A stretch of DNA of 49,921 nucleotides from JBPCQA01 sp050998615 (GTDB lineage: Bacteria; Actinomycetota; Actinomycetes; Propionibacteriales; Nocardioidaceae). Under the pieces are notes generated by a model that was not told the origin of the DNA, did not search any database, and was given only the letters and a program-made list of their open reading frames with translations. The stretch spans positions 1-49,921 of the forward strand of contig JBPCQA010000040.1 in NCBI GenBank assembly GCA_050998615.1, written 5' to 3'. Position numbers and translations under genes: made by a program. Within the stretch, counting starts at the first letter, position 1. Each line of letters opens with the position of its first letter. This document shows positions 49,555-49,921 of the stretch, one piece after another.

Positions 49555-49824
49555 ATGAGGATCGAGATGCCAGAGAAGCGGATGAAGTACGACCGGGAGT
49601 TCCGTGAGGGAGCTGTTCGGATCGTCGAAGAGACAGGTAAGCCGATCGCGCAGGTGGCTCGTGACCTCGGGGTGAACGTGGGCACCCTGGGTAACTGGGT
49701 GAACCGTGCACGCGAGGCTGCTGAGGGCACCCGGGGGTTGTCGAAGGACGACGTCACTGAACTCAAGCGGCTGCGCGACGAGGTCGCGGAGCTCCGGATG
49801 GAGCGTGATGTCCTCATTGGATGA
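49555..49824 (+). mobile_element. IS3-family transposase OrfA, 3'-truncated
   Basis: From ATG 49555 (or 49567) the 89 residues show the IS3 OrfA helix-turn-helix: YDREFREGAVRIVEETGKPIAQVARDLGVNVGTLGNWVNRAR, then the leucine-zipper-like EVAELRMERDVL. A normal OrfA continues (LKRA...), but here the frame ends VLIG and unrelated sequence follows; OrfB is absent up to the window edge. TGAGGTTCCCCCC at 49522 may be the left inverted-repeat end. Confidence 0.8.
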
Positions 49825-49921
49825 GTATGGGGACGCGGGTCAGGTTGACCTGTTCGTCGGGAACGGCGAGGGACGGCCTCGATGTCTTGCCACTTGATGG
49901 CCTGTTTGAGCTGGTCGCCCT

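Noticed and set aside
49821..49921. Open frames after the truncated OrfA (plus strand MSMGTRV..., minus strand DQLKQAIKWQ...)
   Set aside because: Too short at the window edge to judge; either could be part of a gene beyond the end.

Overview
The window is GC-rich actinobacterial chromosomal DNA. Lineage markers are a fused 2-oxoglutarate decarboxylase/dehydrogenase (Kgd) followed by a DUF6104 gene, a nickel superoxide dismutase with its maturation protease, WhiB1, the tiny ribosomal protein bL37, the SigR/RsrA redox pair with a recognisable SigR promoter, and the order aroA-rsgA-hisN. Many genes start with GTG and several look leaderless. I cannot name the genus; the coding style would fit Propionibacteriales or a Frankiales-like actinomycete.

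Layout. 1-9.7 kb: an HxlR regulator divergent from a dihydrofolate-reductase-family gene (plus a broken paralogue), a probable secreted hydrolase, kgd, DUF6104, then a lower-GC patch with a lipoprotein and a frameshifted exported protein, and an MDR oxidoreductase. 9.9-14.7 kb: stress and redox block (sodX/sodN, whiB1, bL37, rsrA-sigR, hydrolase, SRAP DNA-repair protein). 14.8-23.5 kb: a membrane-anchored sigma factor, an aspartate T-box riboswitch controlling an archaeal-type AspRS, DoxX, aroA-rsgA, hisN. 23.6-31.8 kb: RNA 2',3'-cyclic phosphodiesterase, APC permease, cation/proton antiporter, PAP2 phosphatase, and a PadR-ABC transporter operon. 31.9-37.5 kb: a compact minus-strand uricolytic operon (DUF6986 aldolase, uraD, uraH, uricase, allB, alc) ending in an intrinsic terminator; it would take urate to ureidoglycolate plus urea. 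37.8-40.9 kb: histidine phosphatase, vapBC, agmatinase-family enzyme, yeast-type cytosine deaminase.

40.9-49.9 kb is a gene graveyard. Intact genes (class V aminotransferase, LLM flavoenzyme, cupin, ferredoxin reductase-like flavoprotein, pyrimidine reductase, universal stress protein) alternate with deletion-fused scraps: XRE-cupin regulator, amino-acid permease, bicupin, OsmC, disulfide oxidoreductase C-terminus, a DevS-like histidine kinase, a DevR-like response regulator, and a truncated IS3 OrfA at the edge.

The strongest regulatory signals are an aspartate-specifier T-box with translational output, a SigR autoregulatory promoter, several perfect palindromes just upstream of genes, and an interspersed REP-like repeat family. 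No tRNA, rRNA or CRISPR array was seen.
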